Positions 45,785-56,747 of a stretch of 64,000 bases of DNA are shown one piece after another. The stretch spans positions 39,133,463 to 39,197,462 of the forward strand of contig CM061228.1 of assembly GCA_030844895.1 (NCBI GenBank), written 5' to 3'. Position 1 is the stretch's first letter. Each line of letters opens with the position of its first letter. The notes beneath the pieces were generated by a model, which had not been told where the DNA came from, searched no databases, and saw only the letters and a program-made list of their open reading frames with translations. Source of the DNA: Ambrosia x helenae (taxonomy: Eukaryota; Streptophyta; Magnoliopsida; Asterales; Asteraceae). Both the position numbers and the translations under genes were made by a program.

Positions 45785-46341
45785 CCCTTCGACCTGTTTC
45801 TTCTACTTTCGACCAAACTAAGTCACCTTCGACCCTTTATATGCCACTTTCGACCCTACGTAAATGCCAAAACAGATTTGTATGTGCAATCCAATAGCAC
45901 TAGTCACAAAACGTGTATCAACAAGAAAAAAATTGGTTACTCTAGGTTGGATTTGATTAAAAATAAGGTGGTTGTCTCTTAGGACATTTTGGTCGTGAGG
46001 TAAAGAGGGCATGAGGCAACATTTAGTAGCCATGTCAGCCCCAAAAAACCACAATGTGGTGGGGCGTGGAGAGGCATTTTTGATTTTTTTAACCTTTTTC
46101 TTAATTAAACAACCAACTACAATCATCCATTTTACCTTTACCTTTTGCTTCCAACGCCAGTGAAAATCTTCAAGTCTCCAAGGGTTACATCGCTTTTACG
46201 CCATATAGGTGGCGGTATTGGTGACATGGACTATGGAGGAGCTTCACAACCCCTTCACGCCTCACCGCGTATATTGTTCTTGTTTTGTGTTGTCCCGGTT
46301 GTTAAAATTTTACTTCTAGTACCTCACTTCATATCTCATAA
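45785..46341. other. Unassigned spacer
   Basis: TTCGACC occurs four times between 45786 and 45854. I recognise no gene. It includes the TAA target (46339-46341) used by the MITE to its right. Confidence 0.5.
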
Positions 46342-46449
46342 GACTATAGGGAGTGGAGGGGCGGGAAAGAGGGGGGTGAAGCGTCATGTGACACTTGTGG
46401 GACCCATGTGGGGGGGAAAATTGTGGGGAGTGGAAGGGGGGGGGAGGAA

Positions 46450-46483
<34 letters not shown>

Positions 46484-46668
46484 TGTGAGAATTAAAAAAA
46501 AAAAAAAGAACCAATCAACATTCACCTAGCATGCCCCCCCCCCCCCCCCCCGCCGGTCCTTCCCTCCCCGCCTCACCCTCCCGCCCCCTCTTCCACGCCC
46601 TCTAGGGGCGGTGTTCCCGCCTCCACATCACCCTCCCGCCCACCCTCCCGCCCCCACTCCCTCCTGTC
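46342..46668. mobile_element. Harbinger-type MITE (327 bp)
   Basis: The ends are inverted (GACTATAGGGAGTGGAGGGG left; CCCCCACTCCCTCCTGTC right) and flanked by TAA at 46339-46341 and 46669-46671, a Harbinger-type target. Its left terminus matches the transposon at 20040 and its body shares the GAAGCG.CATGTG.CACTTGTGG block with it. Inside are an (ATT)n run and a C18-like run. It has no coding capacity. Confidence 0.9.
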
Positions 46669-46671
46669 TAA

Positions 46672-47242
46672 CTAAATAACTAAAAGTATAACTTAATGTA
46701 ACATGACATCTAACTAAACCCTTACCCACAACATTTTATCATCATCCATGACAAATCCAACCAATGCCATGCCCATCCAACCCCCCTTTCAAGGTTCCAT
46801 TTTTTGTCTCATGCCATGCTACAGACAACTTTACAGCTTTTTCTACACACACTTGGAAACCTTTTTCTTTTCCTTTTCCTTTTTCTTTATATTTTAGTGT
46901 AATAAAACATATTACTTTTTTACCAATTAACTCAACCTCCAAACTCTCAAACACTCCATCACCCTGAAGTACTGTTTCTTGGCAGTTAAAACAATAACAA
47001 TACATCACAAACACAAAAGCACACATTTGCTTTCTTGTTCCTTCACATTAAACCTCATCAAATTTCTTTTCCAAAGCACTTATTGCAAGTGGGGTTTTGT
47101 AAGTTTTACATTCCCTGATTCTTGGAACAAAAAGAATACATTTTGTTCATTTTTTGCAGAATTTGTGCTCAGAGATAGAAGAGAGTGGGTAAAAAACTAA
47201 AAAGCAGTTTTTTGGAATAATATTCTTGAATTTCTTTATAAA
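46672..47242 (+). promoter_or_regulatory. Upstream region of the bHLH gene
   Basis: This 570-bp stretch between the MITE and the bHLH start codon has pyrimidine-rich patches (46840-46890), as in plant 5' leaders. No single TATA box can be picked with confidence. Nothing else coding is evident. Confidence 0.4.
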
Positions 47243-47889
47243 ATGGAAACAATGCAGAAGGATTCAGTCATTAATAATGTGCTCAAGAATCTTTGTTGTT
47301 CTTATGGATGGTCTTATGGTGTTTTTTGGAGTTTTTGATCAGCAAAATGCAATGTGAGACCTCTTAAATATTAATGCATCCATTATGTCATGAATAATAA
47401 TAATACTCAAATTGTTCTTTGCTTTCGTCCCTTTTGCCTCCGATACTTTTGGTTCTTTAGCCCCCGAAGCTATTAGGTTCCTTGACAGAGTGCAGCGGGT
47501 TGTACATAACATTTTCTCGACCCTTAGGGATAGGTTTTGCTATTCAGAAGGGGTTGCGACGCAGCATGTTGCTCGTCTACCTGTCATCCTGCTGTAAATT
47601 TGTCCTTTTATTTAATGATCGTATATATTGTACGTAGTTAACCGAGTAAAAATATTAAGTTTTTTTTTTTTTTTTTTTATTTTTTTTTTTTATTAATTAT
47701 AAGTGATCAAAGAGTCTTGTTTTTTTAGTAATTTTGAGATTATAACCTGATCTTTGAATGTTACCTGCTTATTGTAGATTCTTGACTATGCAAGATGCCT
47801 ATTTTAATGAGGAAATAAGGAGTTTGATTGAAAGTTTGTGTCCACAAGTTCATATGATAGGAGGAGGGTATGTGCTGATTTACACTTGA

Positions 47890-47940
<51 letters not shown>

Positions 47941-50459
47941 TCCCATTAATTTAGTTTCAGTTCTAGTAATACTAAAATTATTTTCTTGAAAAAAATTCAA
48001 GAATCATTGGACAAGTTGCTTTACCAAGAGTCACCAATGGATGTGCTTGGAAGACCATAACAGACGACAAAGTTCTTCGAATTCGATCTGCGATATGTTT
48101 TTGGTATGAACTAGTTCTATTTCTTATAGTTTTCTTTACCCTTTATATGATTAATGAAAATGTTTATAGTTACTGTAATCTTTAAAAAAAACATATTATT
48201 TACTTTGCAGGATGATTCTGAATTTGGTTGCCAAATTTTGTGCGGTATAAAGGTATTTGTTTTTAGTTTAATCCTATGAAAGACATGTGTTTTCGGTGGT
48301 ACCATTGAAGGAACTAGGCTGGTACCCGTCGCATTGGTAATAATTTTGGTCCATTATTGCAGACAATTGCAGCTATCCCTTTGGAACCACAAGGAGTGGT
48401 ACAATTTGGGTCCACTAAGAAGGTTAGTTGCTTGACTTTACAAACAATCATGCTTCAATTATATTATTAATATCCTGAAATGGTACAAATCAAATAAAAT
48501 TTTATGGTTTAAGGCTCCAAATTGCTAGAAAAAAAAAATGATTTTAAAAATGATTTTATGGTTTATTGAGTTGCTTATGATGATTCAGATTATCGAGACG
48601 GTTGAATTCGTGAATCAAACAAAAAGAATGTTTCAAGAAACTATGAACCATGGAATGTTTGAAGATGCCGATCCAGTGGGACCCACGTGTTCTTCGGCTT
48701 GTCCAGTAGAGCCCTACTCTTTGAGCTCAAGTTCTCAGCCCATATTGCTTGATCATAATCGGCCGGATAAAAATGTTACAGTCAAATAATATTTTTACTC
48801 GATGCAGCAGTGGTGTTAGTAACTCTAGTTTAGTTTCGCTTAATGAATCTCTTGCATCTAAATCCGGAGGTCTAGAGTCATGGAACTCGTTTCCTACTCA
48901 ATCCAACAGTCATGGTTTGTTTGACTCACTCCCAGATTTTGGAATCCCGGATGATTTCGATATTTCCCAGTGGATTCCACCCTCTCCTGGTCAAATACAA
49001 GAGCCTCTTTCCATGAATTCGGAAGAAAAAGGACGGAACTTGACGCCTATGGTTGATGAAAGTCAACTTAACTTTCATCATCAAAAGTCAACAAAAGGGT
49101 TGCTCTCGAAACTTAGGATTGATGAGCTTTTGGAGGGTAATTCTGGTACTTCACATGCTGCGTCTACAACCGCTAAAAGAAGGAAAGCAGGGAATTCTAT
49201 ATGGGAAATGAGTACATTACAGACTGTTTTGCATAAATCCGAGCCTGGTATGTGTATGGCTAATGGTTATGGCATGAACAGTTTGAGCACGAGTTCACAA
49301 GCTAAGAACCGAGCAGAACCATCAAAAGCCGCCAAGAAAAAGGCCAAACCAGGGACTCGACCACGGCCTAAAGACCGCCAGCAAATCTTGGACCGTATGG
49401 CTGAGTTGAGGGAACTTATTCCCAATGGTAACAAGGCATGTAATCGACTAATCATATATTTTTTTCTTAAAATTTTATGTCATGATTGACTTTATGCTTT
49501 CCGCAGATGAGTATCGACTCTTTATTGGATAGAACCGTCAAACACATGGTTTTCTTGCAAAGTGTAACAAAACATGCTGACAGAATCAAACAGGCAGACG
49601 AACCAAAGGTACGCAGAGTCTTTCTTTTGTGACAATGTCAACTCATTTCTGTATGAATGGGGAACGGGTGAATCCGGTCAAACAGGTTAAAAGTTGCATA
49701 TCAGCTACTGATAATGTACACCGCCATATAAATCGCTTTATTCAAATTTAGATCATTATTGTAACAATATTGTTCTTTGTAATAATATATTTTATTACTT
49801 AAGAAAAATCAAACATTGCTAATATTGTTTTTCAAAATAATTTCAGAAAAACAAAGACAATGATCCATACTCCAATGACGCGACATGGGCTTATGAAGTA
49901 GGGAACCAAACGATGTCTTGTCCGCTAATAGTTGAGGACCTTAGCATCCCTGGACAAATGCTTATAGAGGTAAAAACTAAAGGTCATATGTGTTGTAATT
50001 AACCTGACATTATATGTTGGATATGCATGAATATAATATTAACCATTTATATGTGAATCTTGTTCAGATGCTGTGTGAAGACCGCGGGTTCTTTCTTGAG
50101 ATGGTTGACATAATCAAGGGATTTGGTGTGATAATCTTGAAAGGAGTGATGGAAACACGCGATAAGATATGGGCGCGTTTTATAGTCGAAGCTGAGGTAA
50201 AATATTCATTCAGGGTGTGTACGATATGCATTTAGAAACAAATTACTAATATCAAAATATTTTACAGGCGAAGCGACATGTAACTAGGCATGAGATATTT
50301 GCATCACTTGTCCAGTTTTTACAAGCATCATGCCTCGATGATAACCACGTTCGCAATGCGATTATGGAAGAGAAGAATCGGGTACTTAACGGTTACCAGC
50401 AATCTCTATTGCAACTTCCTATAAGCTTTCCAGAAACACAATATTGCATAGATTTATGA
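47243..50459 (+). CDS. LHW-type bHLH transcription factor, ten exons, frame-broken
   Basis: Exons by eye: 47243-47353, 47778-47867, 48002-48103, 48211-48252, 48363-48422, 48589-49435, 49507-49608, 49847-49969, 50068-50196, 50268-50459; about 600 codons, near LHW's usual length. The N-terminus is the bHLH-MYC_N-like domain (CCSYGWSYGVFW, ...EEIRSLIESLCPQVHMIG, GIKTIAAIP..PQGVVQFGS). The atypical bHLH spans exons 6-7 (RPKDRQQILDRMAELRELIP, then SIDSLLDRTVKHMVFLQSV), followed by the conserved C-terminal regulatory domain (exons 8-10). LHW proteins pair with TMO5-type bHLHs in the nucleus to drive vascular cell division and cytokinin synthesis; that role is inferred from family. Three one-base breaks (T run 47332-47336, 48020-48022, A run 48784-48786) prevent a continuous frame. 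Intron 6 would use a GC donor. Confidence 0.85.
47400..47640 (+). mobile_element. Unidentified coding fragment in bHLH intron 1
   Basis: A 61-codon open frame (47412-47597) reads as protein-like sequence (PFASDTFGSLAPEAIRFLDR) inside an intron and has no link to bHLH. I think it is a piece of a mobile element captured in the intron, but I cannot name the family. It is followed by a long T-rich stretch (47660-47690). Confidence 0.35.
47894..47940. repeat. (AAT)n microsatellite in bHLH intron 2
   Basis: About 15 AAT units. Similar ATT/AAT runs occur at about 4900-4964, 34527-34563, 40199-40249 and 46449-46478, mostly inside transposable elements. Confidence 0.9.
49436..49506 (+). other. GC-AG intron inside the bHLH domain
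   Basis: Exon 6 ends AACAAG and the intron begins GCATGT; the acceptor is TTTCCGCAG. The nearby GT dinucleotides do not join the two halves of the HLH in frame, while the GC donor does. GC-AG introns are a known minority class. Confidence 0.7.
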
Positions 50460-51180
50460 CCACTTTGGTTTAAGGTTTGAAATATAAATTCACTTGATTT
50501 GGTTTCTTTTTACAAGTTCCCATGGTATGTTCATAGGTTGAAAGTAACATATGTAATTTGTAGGCTGACAGACACCTCTTTGATTGTTTCTATGTGGGAT
50601 TTGGTTGGTGTTTCATAGTAGTGTATAAGAATGATTGGCAGAATGTAGTTTTTAAAAGAATTTGCTATTTTGAAAGAGTTAGTGGCGTAGCTTATTGCCC
50701 GCTTACCTTCTATCACACCCCCCGTTTTCACTATCACCACCTCCTAGAGCTTTTATAAAGTTGAAATTAAACCCTAACAATAAAAAAAACCCAAAAACTA
50801 GGTAGTAAAAAAACTAGTTTTCCCATAATCATGCCCGACCCACTGTTATACATTTGTTTGCAAACATTTGGATGACGATCAAACTTTTAATTAAAGTGAT
50901 GATATTTTGATCTTTACATTTTACAGTTTTAATCTTAAGTTATAATTGTAAATAAATAGTGTTTTTAATCAATAAAAAAAATATGATACACAGCTTTTCG
51001 TGACATCTAATTTGATGTGATTTTTGTGGCAAAAATTACATGTTGCTAAGGGTAGTATGTATACTTAACTACAAATAGTTTTTACCGACATAAAATTTGT
51101 GCAACACTAGCCCTTTTATATTTTGGAAAAAAAAGTATTATTGGAAGTCTAAAAGGTTATAGTGATAGACAAAAAAAATG
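50460..51180. other. bHLH 3' flank, no gene seen
   Basis: It is AT-rich downstream sequence of the bHLH gene, presumably with its 3' UTR in the first 200-300 bases. No repeat structure or ORF that I can support. Confidence 0.5.
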
Positions 51181-51450
51181 TTTCTTTTTTTTTTTTTTAA
51201 CGACCAACTAAAGTATTGTCGGGTACTCCGTACGCGGCCCCATTGGCTAAAGGTAGCCCACAAGACATATCTTGTAGCGGCCCAATCCGTACGCACGGAG
51301 CCCTCTAGCCCACCCGTCTCCTGTTCCAGGGATAACCGGCCCACATACCCGCCGAAGGCACGGCGACAGCGAACCGGTAAAACCTGAAGGGATCAGGAGT
51401 CGAACCCATAACCACAAGGATCAAGTATCTCTCCCTCCCTTCCCAATTGT
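51181..51450 (-). mobile_element. Probable SINE, minus strand
   Basis: On the minus strand the segment has a B-box match (GGTTCGACTCC, complement at about 51389-51399), a GC-rich body and a terminal poly(A) (the T run at about 51185-51198). This order fits a tRNA-derived SINE. I could not find a clear target duplication or A box. Confidence 0.5.
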
Positions 51451-51573
51451 TTGTGTGAAGCTCATTTCTATATAATTCCTTATCATCCTAATTAACACCT
51501 ATGCTATAGATATCTAACTGCAACATTGTTATATACCTGCAAACAATACAAAACACTTGTTTAGTATGATGTA

Positions 51574-51736
51574 TAAAAGTGGGCGGGGTGGTCTGTGATG
51601 GCTGTGACCATCACAAACACCTCCCCGCCTATTCCGTGATGTCCACGTCTTTACCACAACTGCGACGACCATCACGAAGTCCTTCTCTCTCTCTCTCTCT
51701 CTCACATCAGGGCGTGATGACCACCCCGCCATTTTA
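51574..51736. mobile_element. Small MITE (163 bp)
   Basis: Inverted ends: TAAAAGTGGGCGGGGTGGTC on the left and GACCACCCCGCCATTTTA on the right, with a (CT)n run inside (about 51685-51704). No reliable target duplication is visible, so the superfamily is open. Confidence 0.65.
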
Positions 51737-51895
51737 ATGATGAATGTGACGAGTGTAATAAAAATGAACAAAATATTATTGAGTGTGATAAAGTCAAAGA
51801 GAGGATAGTTTGATAAAATGACTAACCACCCTAACCTGAATGGAAACAGTCTAATATTATTACCTCCCACATTCAACTTTGCTCTATTTGAAGCT

Positions 51896-52335
51896 AGACG
51901 TGTACAAAAAAACCGGTTTTGAAAAACCGAACCGGAAAAAAAACCGGAAAACCGGTTAGACAAAAACCGGTTTTTGCCCAAACCGGTTAGACAAAAACCG
52001 GTTTTTTCCCAAACCGGTCCCAAACCGACCCGAGTCACCGGTTCTGTATAGGTTATAGGTTTTGGAGATTAGACCGGGTTGAAAACCGGTTTTAGGAACA
52101 AACCGGTTTGGGAAAAAAACCAGTTTTTGAGGAAAAAACCGATTTAGGCAATGTATTTGGATTTTGGATGACCGGTTTGGCAAAAAAAACCGGTTTTGGA
52201 ACCGGTCCTAATCGGTTTGGAAAACGGGGGTTTTGGGTCCTGAAAACCGGTTCTAAAATCGGACCGGTTTTAGAAAAAAACCGGTTTCACCTTCAACACC
52301 AAGAACCGGTTCGGGTTAAAAACCGGACCGTCTTT
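51896..52335. mobile_element. hAT-like remnant packed with AACCGGTT
   Basis: The left edge TAGACGTGTACAAAAA resembles hAT termini. Over 440 bases, CCGGTT/AACCGG occurs more than 20 times in both orientations, the pattern of hAT subterminal repeats. No matching right terminus or 8-bp duplication was found. The open frames here are low-complexity artefacts of the repeat. It ends about 150 bases before the PUX10 start codon. Confidence 0.6.
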
Positions 52336-52482
52336 CCATTTCATCCCTCACAATAATAACACAACTAGAATTATCCCCCAAGCAACTTGCATATCACTGA
52401 CACCACTTCCATTTCATCTTCTTCCACCTCAAACCCTAATCCAATCAAATCAATTCATCACACAAACAAACTCACACAGATC
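52336..52482 (+). promoter_or_regulatory. PUX10 proximal promoter and leader
   Basis: Only about 150 bases lie between the CCGGTT cluster and the start codon, so core promoter elements either lie here or within the transposon remnant. The stretch is C/A-rich, as in plant leaders; no clear TATA box is seen. Confidence 0.4.
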
Positions 52483-55400
52483 ATGACTGACTCTGCCACC
52501 AAAATAGCCCAATTCCAATCCATCACAGGCCTCCAAGACACCGACTTATGCACCGAAATCCTCTCCGCCATAACTGGAACCTCGACCAAGCCATCTCCAC
52601 CATCACCTCTACCCACCAACCCCCCGATCCAGACACTATTCCGTTTATCGAACAACCCCCTAATAACCAACATGTAGGCCCACCTAATTTAGCCTGGAAG
52701 CTTATCACACTCCCAATCTCCATAGTCTCCGCTAGCCTAGGTTTAGTTTCAGGTGCCGTTGGTCTCGGCTTATGGGTAGTCGGTGGAGTGTTATCTTATT
52801 CATTCAATATGATAGGGTTAAGTAATTCCTCAACTCGGTTAGTGTCGGTTTCGAATGCGGTAACGGAGGCGAGGGAGTTTGTGTTACAGTTTGAGAGGGA
52901 GTATGGGGAAAGGAGGCATGTGGAGTTTGTAGAGGAAGGGTTTATGGATGCGTTGGAGCGGTCGAGGCGCGAGTTTAAGTTGTTGTTTGTGTATTTGCAT
53001 TCGCGGAGCATCCGGATACGCCGCGGTTTTGTGAAGGGTGTTTGTGTGATGAGGTGTTGGTGGAGTTTGTTAATGAGAACTTTGTGGCGTGGGGTGGGAG
53101 TATTAGGGGAAGTGAAGGGTTTAAGATGAGTAATAGTTTGAAGGCGGATAGGTTTCCGTTTTGTGCTGTGGTTATGGCTGCTACTAATCAGAGGATTGCT
53201 TTGTTGCAGCAGGTTTATATTAAGTTATTAACTTATGTGTTTGTTTGTTGATCTAGGGGTTGATTGGTTGAATGATTTTAGTTGCTTAGTGTGTTAAGAG
53301 GTTTCTATTTCTTAAGCGAAGGGTGCGTTGATTATTAGATCGATACGTAAATGTAATGAGTAGGTAGAAATCTTTTATTTTGTTTTTTTTTTCTTATAGG
53401 AACGTTGAATGGCTTGTTTAATGGGGTACAAGACTTATATGATATATGATGTGGTTAAACTTGTAGAGGGTTAGATACAAATTTGAGTAGCTAAGTCATA
53501 GTTGTTAATGGCGGTAATAGCGGCCGATATAGCAAATACCATAGCGAAGCGACATTATGTCGCTATATGATGATTAGCAACTAAAGAGCGGGAAATTTTT
53601 AGGTTTTTTTTTTTTCGATAAATATAAATAGCGATTGAAAAAAATAAGCGTATATAGGGTTTTTTTTGTTTTGCGATTGAATAAACAAGCCTATTTAGAG
53701 GCTTATTTATCGGATATATGACAAAGTATACATGTAAAATATTTCTTAAATTTTCTTCTAGCGTATCGCTAAACATGGAGTAGTGCTCACTACGTAGTGT
53801 ATAGGTAGCTTGTCGCTATCGTCCGTTGTTCGCTATTGACAACTATGAGCTAAGCATTATGTTTTTTTAGTAACTTTAGTTTTCAGTAATTAGTACATAC
53901 TACATACCTTTTCTAATTTAGGATCATTTGTATCTAAGTTGTGTAGTTGCATTTTCAAGACTAAATGTAGGATAATAGTGGTGTTTGAATTTTCGTTTCA
54001 GATCTGATTAAGTTCTTAAGTCATGATGAGCAGCTTTTAATGTTTGGATAAATGGGCTCTGCTTCTCTTTAATTTGGGATTTTGGGGAATATTTAGGCAT
54101 TTATGTCTTAGCCCTTAGGGGGTCAAATTTATTAATTTCATACTAGCAATAAAACTGGTTTTTAAGGGGTAAAATAATATTGTCTAGTTACTTTTTTTAT
54201 AACCTAATTTGATAAAATTTTATTTTACTACCATATAACAAGATTTTTCTTCTTTCCTCACAATGGACATTTTTAGTCGTTTATTGTTATTGTTTTTTGT
54301 CTTTTTTAAATAATCAGAATTTGTAAGTACTCAAAGAAGCGATTAATTAGAACTTAAAACAATAGTAGCAGATCAAAACAATATTTCTGACAACCTGTTT
54401 TGTATTCTGTCAATTTCATGTCCTTAATTTCCAATCGCACATCCATACACTCCTGGGTAACTAAGCGTCTAAAAGAACTGTGGTTTTTAGCTTATGTTGA
54501 ATAGCCCAAGTATACAGACCATAAGACAAATTATATGCATGCATAAGTTTTGTGCATTTCATCCTCAAGACACTTTTTTAGTTTATTTCAATAATTTAAG
54601 TTTCTGCACACGGAAGTATGCAAATTAATTCTTTCCATTTAGTAGGCATATTATTTAATGGCCTTCTCAAAACTTGGTCCCTATATCATCTTTGTACTGT
54701 GTAAAACTGTAAATGTTTTGTGAATTTTTACAATGGTAAAATGGTAAATGAGATATATGTATTTGTTGCAGGTTGAGGGACCTAAATCACCTGAAGAAAT
54801 GCTTACAATATTGCAAAGGGTTCTTGAAGAAAGTGCCCCAGTCTTGTAACAGCAAGACTTGATGCAGAGGAGCGTAGAAACAACATAAGATTGAGGGAGG
54901 AACAAGATGCTGCATATCAAGCTGCACTTGAAGCTGATCAAGTATATTCTTTTTTTACTTTCTGATTTGTCGTCTAATGATTATGATCTTATTAGTAATC
55001 AGTTAAAGAGTGAAATAATATCTTAAAAATGAAGCAGTTAGTTCATATGGATAATTTTTTTAAGTATATATCTAATGCATAAAACATTCTAGATTATATT
55101 GCCTAATTTGTTTATACAAAATTAGGCTAGGGAACGCCAAAGAAGGGAAGAGGAAGAACGACTAGAAAGGGAAGCTGCTGAAGCTGAGAGAAAACAAAAA
55201 GAGGAAGAGGAGGCACATGAAAGAGCAGCAACTGAAGCTGCTGAAAAAGAAGCTAAATTAATCAAATTGCGAGAGGAAAAATATTTGTCTTTGGGACCTG
55301 AACCTGAAAAAGGGCCTGATGTTACTCAGGTATTCTATACTCTATTACTCTTGCCTTGGCTTTTCTTTTCTAATGCTAATAATATGTGCATGTTAGCTTT

Positions 55401-56747
55401 TTATAAGATAGTTGTCTTAAATTTTGTTATTGGAGGTCTGAATCTTTTTTTCTGAGAAATATGCAGTTTGAATAAAAGGTCTTATAATTAGACCGTTTGA
55501 ATAATCTAGAAACGAATGGATCTTTGGGTTATGTTTTTATATCTATATGGTAAAAAATATACAATTGAAAAGTTTAGCTAAAAAGGAAACATGTTAAATG
55601 GGTCAAAAATTGCACAAAAGGTGAAGTTAATCCATGAAACCTCAGAAATCATTTATATTATTCATAAACCTAGAGCAGTGTTAAAAAACTATCGCTAAGG
55701 GTTTTGGCTATAATAACAGCTTACTTTCCTTGGTGTACCGATGGTTACTATTTTGTGAATATCACCGGTGTGCTTTGGAATATTTTCACAATACGCACAG
55801 TTGGCATTTGTTTAATGTTCAGGATGATGATAATAATATTAGCTTCCTCTACCGCTCTCTTGACAATGCCTCCTCCTCGAACTCCATTTTTTTATATAAA
55901 GAAATATTAAAATTTAAAATAATATTGTTTGTGTGAGAAGGGTCCACCTCATCCATTTCGGACACCATCATCCACGGACTAGGGGATATCTAATGGTTTG
56001 CATGGTTTGTGGTGGTGGACTGTGGTTTGAGTTTAACAATGGGTGATGCGGTTGGAGGTGCTCTTGGACCCGTACCAAAACAACTCATTTTGGGTTGTCC
56101 CAACCGCTTGACCCGTACATTTTGCGATTTCTGCATATAATGGTGGGTGATAAGTTTATTAAATATCTAGATTTACATGGGGAACTAAGCATTGAAAGTT
56201 ATTCCTTTTAATCTCATGAAATGAAAATGTTAAAGTACATTATATTCCGTCTGTTGTCTGCCATGACAAATCATTCCGGATAGAAAAACTGAACTTATCA
56301 CATTTCTGTTTGACTCTCTTCTGGTACCACCCATTTGATCCATTCAGTTCAGGTATAATAAAATAAGCAAATAAATCTGTATGACCCTTTTGAGATAAAA
56401 CACAAGTCAGATCAACATGAACTTGCAATTTTCTTATCACTTCTCTACCATGAACATCTATTTTCAAAATTCAACCGGATTTATTTACATGTGATCTTAT
56501 TTATTAATTGATGTAGGTACTTGTGAGATTACCGAATGGGGAAAGGAAGGGGAGGCGGTTCCATTCTAGTGCAACAATACAATCTCTGTATGACTTTGTT
56601 GATTCTTCAGGAACCTTGGAGATCGGGAGTTACACTCTTGTCACCAATTTCCCTCGTGTTTTATACGGTCCGGACAAACTATCTCTTTCACTTGAACAAG
56701 TTGGATTACATCCTCAGGCCAGTCTTTTTGTTGAAATGAAATCATGA
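52483..56747 (+). CDS. PUX10: PUX10-type UBA/UAS/UBX protein, four exons, frame-broken
   Basis: Exons: 52483-53212, 54772-54941, 55126-55329, 56517-56747, about 445 codons, close to the family length. Order: N-terminal UBA (KIAQFQSITGLQDTDLC...WNLDQAIST), a hydrophobic segment (LPISIVSASLGLVSGAVGLG, about 52710-52810), a thioredoxin-like UAS domain (FKLLFVYLHS...FCAVVMAATNQRIALLQQ), a charged coiled coil (exons 2-3, RERQRREEEERLEREAAEAE) and a C-terminal UBX (exon 4, VRLPNGERKGRRF...YDFVD). In Arabidopsis PUX10 sits on lipid droplets through the hydrophobic hairpin and recruits CDC48 to ubiquitinated oleosins; the role here is by family. One-base losses at about 52568, 53003-53007 and 54843-54845 break the frame. 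The ATG was chosen because the UBA starts directly after it. Confidence 0.88.
53497..53847. mobile_element. hAT MITE in PUX10 intron 1 (351 bp)
   Basis: Inverted ends CATAGTTGTTAATGGCG and CGCTATTGACAACTATG, with many GCGATA/TATCGC subterminal copies. The 8-bp flanks AGCTAAGT (53489-53496) and AGCTAAGC (53848-53855) are a target duplication with one change. The CATAG...CTATG ends are shared with the element at 58891. Confidence 0.9.
55330..56516 (+). other. PUX10 intron 3
   Basis: A 1.19-kb intron with GT-AG borders. A GC-richer patch (55920-56110, GGTGATGCGGTTGGAGGTGC) may be an old MITE, but I could not pair its ends. Confidence 0.6.

Noticed and set aside
51529..52356. Several open frames rich in NRFG/KTGF repeats
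   Set aside because: They are translations of the AACCGGTT cluster and show no domain.
53555..53776. Minus-strand open frame in PUX10 intron 1
   Set aside because: It lies inside the non-autonomous hAT MITE and has no domain.
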